This document shows positions 63,110-64,000 of a stretch of 64,000 bases of DNA, piece by piece. The stretch is from positions 620,001 through 684,000 of the forward strand of contig JAWHQI010000502.1 of the NCBI GenBank assembly GCA_033032865.1, written 5' to 3'. Numbering within the stretch: the first letter of the stretch is position 1; each line of letters begins with the position of its first letter. This DNA is from Dactylorhiza incarnata. Taxonomy: Eukaryota > Streptophyta > Magnoliopsida > Asparagales > Orchidaceae. A program made the position numbers and the translations under genes. Below the pieces are notes generated by a model, which saw nothing but the letters and a program-made list of their open reading frames with translations, searched no databases and was not told the DNA's origin.

Positions 63110-63235
63110 GGAGTGGCTCGTCTCTGCTTCTCTTGTTTTTGGACTATGATTATATTGAATTTTTTAGGGTTTTTTTCTGGGGTGCGAATAGGCGTTTTAG
63201 GACGGCTTATAACATTGCTCTAAATTTGATTGCTT

Positions 63236-64000
63236 AGGGAGGGAAGGAATTTTATGGCTTACAAGGTTCTTCAATAAGATACTGAAGACAAAGAGGATGT
63301 CAGACCAATGGAGAGAAAGTATTTTGGTACCATTGTATAAGAACAAAGGAGATATACAAAATTGTATCAATTATAGGGGAATTAAATGAATGAGTCATAC
63401 TATAAAACTATGAGAACGAGTAAAAGTGAGAAGAGTAAGACGAAAGACTAGCATCTCAGAGAATCAATTTGGATTCATGTCAGGGAGGTCAACCATGGAA
63501 GCTATACATCTCTTGAGGAGACTCATTGACAACTATCAGGAAAAACAAAAAGATTTACATATGCTGTTTATCGATCTGGAGAAGGCTTATGATAGGGTTC
63601 CAAGAGAGGTCATGTGGAGAGTCTTAGAAAAGAAAGGTGTAAATGTATCATACATTGACGCAATCAAATATATGTATACAAATTCAGTGACTAGGGTGAG
63701 GACATCTGGAGGATTAACACAGGAATTCCCTATCGATGTTGGCTTACATCAAGGGTCAACTTTAAGCTCTTATCTTAGATGAGCTCACCGGACATATCCA
63801 ACAAGCAATACCTTGATGTTTATTATTTGCAGATGATATTATTTTGGTCGATGAGACGTACGAGGGTGTAAACGCGAAACTTAAATCTTGGTGAAACACT
63901 TTAAATTTAGTAGTGCAAGAAGGTCGGATGACTCCGTCATTAAATTGGGTGACCAAGATATTTCCCGCAGTGAGTGCTTTAAATATTTGGGATCGATAAT
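63236..64000 (+). pseudogene. RTE-type LINE reverse transcriptase, runs off the window
   Basis: WLTRFFNKILKTKRMSDQWR and SILVPLYKNKGDIQNCINYR, then NQFGFMSGRSTMEAIHLLRR, HMLFIDLEKAYDRVPREVMW, VGLHQGSTLSSYL and, after a frameshift at ~63780, LLFADDIILVDET. Motif order and the FADD box fit plant RTE. Stops at about 63387 and 63832. The 5' end is missing. Confidence 0.85.

Larger units (their letters stand above)
61987..63222 (-). mobile_element. Pack-type element, ~45-bp imperfect inverted ends
   Basis: The left end TAGAGCAATGTTATAAGCAG and the reverse complement of the right end TAGAGCAATGTTATAAGCCG match over 20 bases with one mismatch, and more weakly for another 25 (CTATTCG shared). 1236 bp. 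No transposase. The interior contains gene-like fragments on the minus strand. Flanks are AATT-rich and no clean target duplication is seen; TAGAG ends suit hAT or Mutator-like families. Confidence 0.7.

Overview
The window is plant nuclear DNA, almost certainly angiosperm. Support: two interrupted plant genes with GT-AG introns, Au-like tRNA-derived SINEs, MITEs, plant Copia and Ty3 (chromovirus, Tat, Reina-like) LTR retrotransposons, RTE LINE fragments, and a nuclear copy of plastid DNA carrying trnR-ACG. The species cannot be named from the sequence. Nothing bacterial, no CRISPR array and no rRNA gene was seen.

Two host genes, both on the + strand, organise the window. (1) The 3' half of an OSCA1/CSC1-like channel gene (osmosensitive Ca2+-permeable channel, DUF221/RSN1_7TM family): exons 7802-8047, 8723-9048, 35430-35663 and 38678-38938. 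Its 5' exons lie left of the window. The exons join in frame without a stop, although one intron is 26.4 kb (9049-35429) and full of retrotransposons. (2) The 5' half of a GT14/DUF266 (core-2/I-branching, BC10-like) glycosyltransferase gene: exons 42178-42489, 42567-42683, 42789-42889, 43950-44021, 58554-58635 and 58739-58819. Its fourth intron is 14.5 kb and its remaining exons were not found before the right edge.

Layout. 1-7440: partial LTR inside a minus-strand Ty3 element that carries three short introns in its gag/protease region; that element interrupts a Copia RT at its YMDD box. 7802-9048: OSCA exons. 9049-35429: giant intron with a Reina-like solo LTR (9343-9643), a second LTR-like element (10105-10496), an RTE tail, a Copia element with AG...CT LTR termini (12393-18228), a SINE, a minus-strand Copia (20007-31620) split by an 8.1-kb gag-only retrotransposon (21107-29214, TSD CAGAT), inverted Copia fragments, a Reina-like LTR and minisatellites. 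35664-38677: smaller intron with two SINEs and a hairpin MITE. 38939-42177: intergenic MITEs and an interrupted SINE. 44022-58553: GT14 intron with a nest of retrotransposons: old Copia, containing an AG...CT Copia (TSD AATAG), containing a Tat Ty3 element, containing a young intact Copia (45328-50581, TSD ACACC, 1376-residue gag-pol). 58820-64000: plastid insertion, Copia remains, a 1.2-kb Pack-type element with a purine-permease-like fragment, and an RTE reverse transcriptase running off the edge.

Most coding capacity is transposon-derived and decayed. The young Copia at 45328-50581 is the only visibly autonomous element. The host genes appear to tolerate this load through very long introns, which is an inference that RNA data could test.
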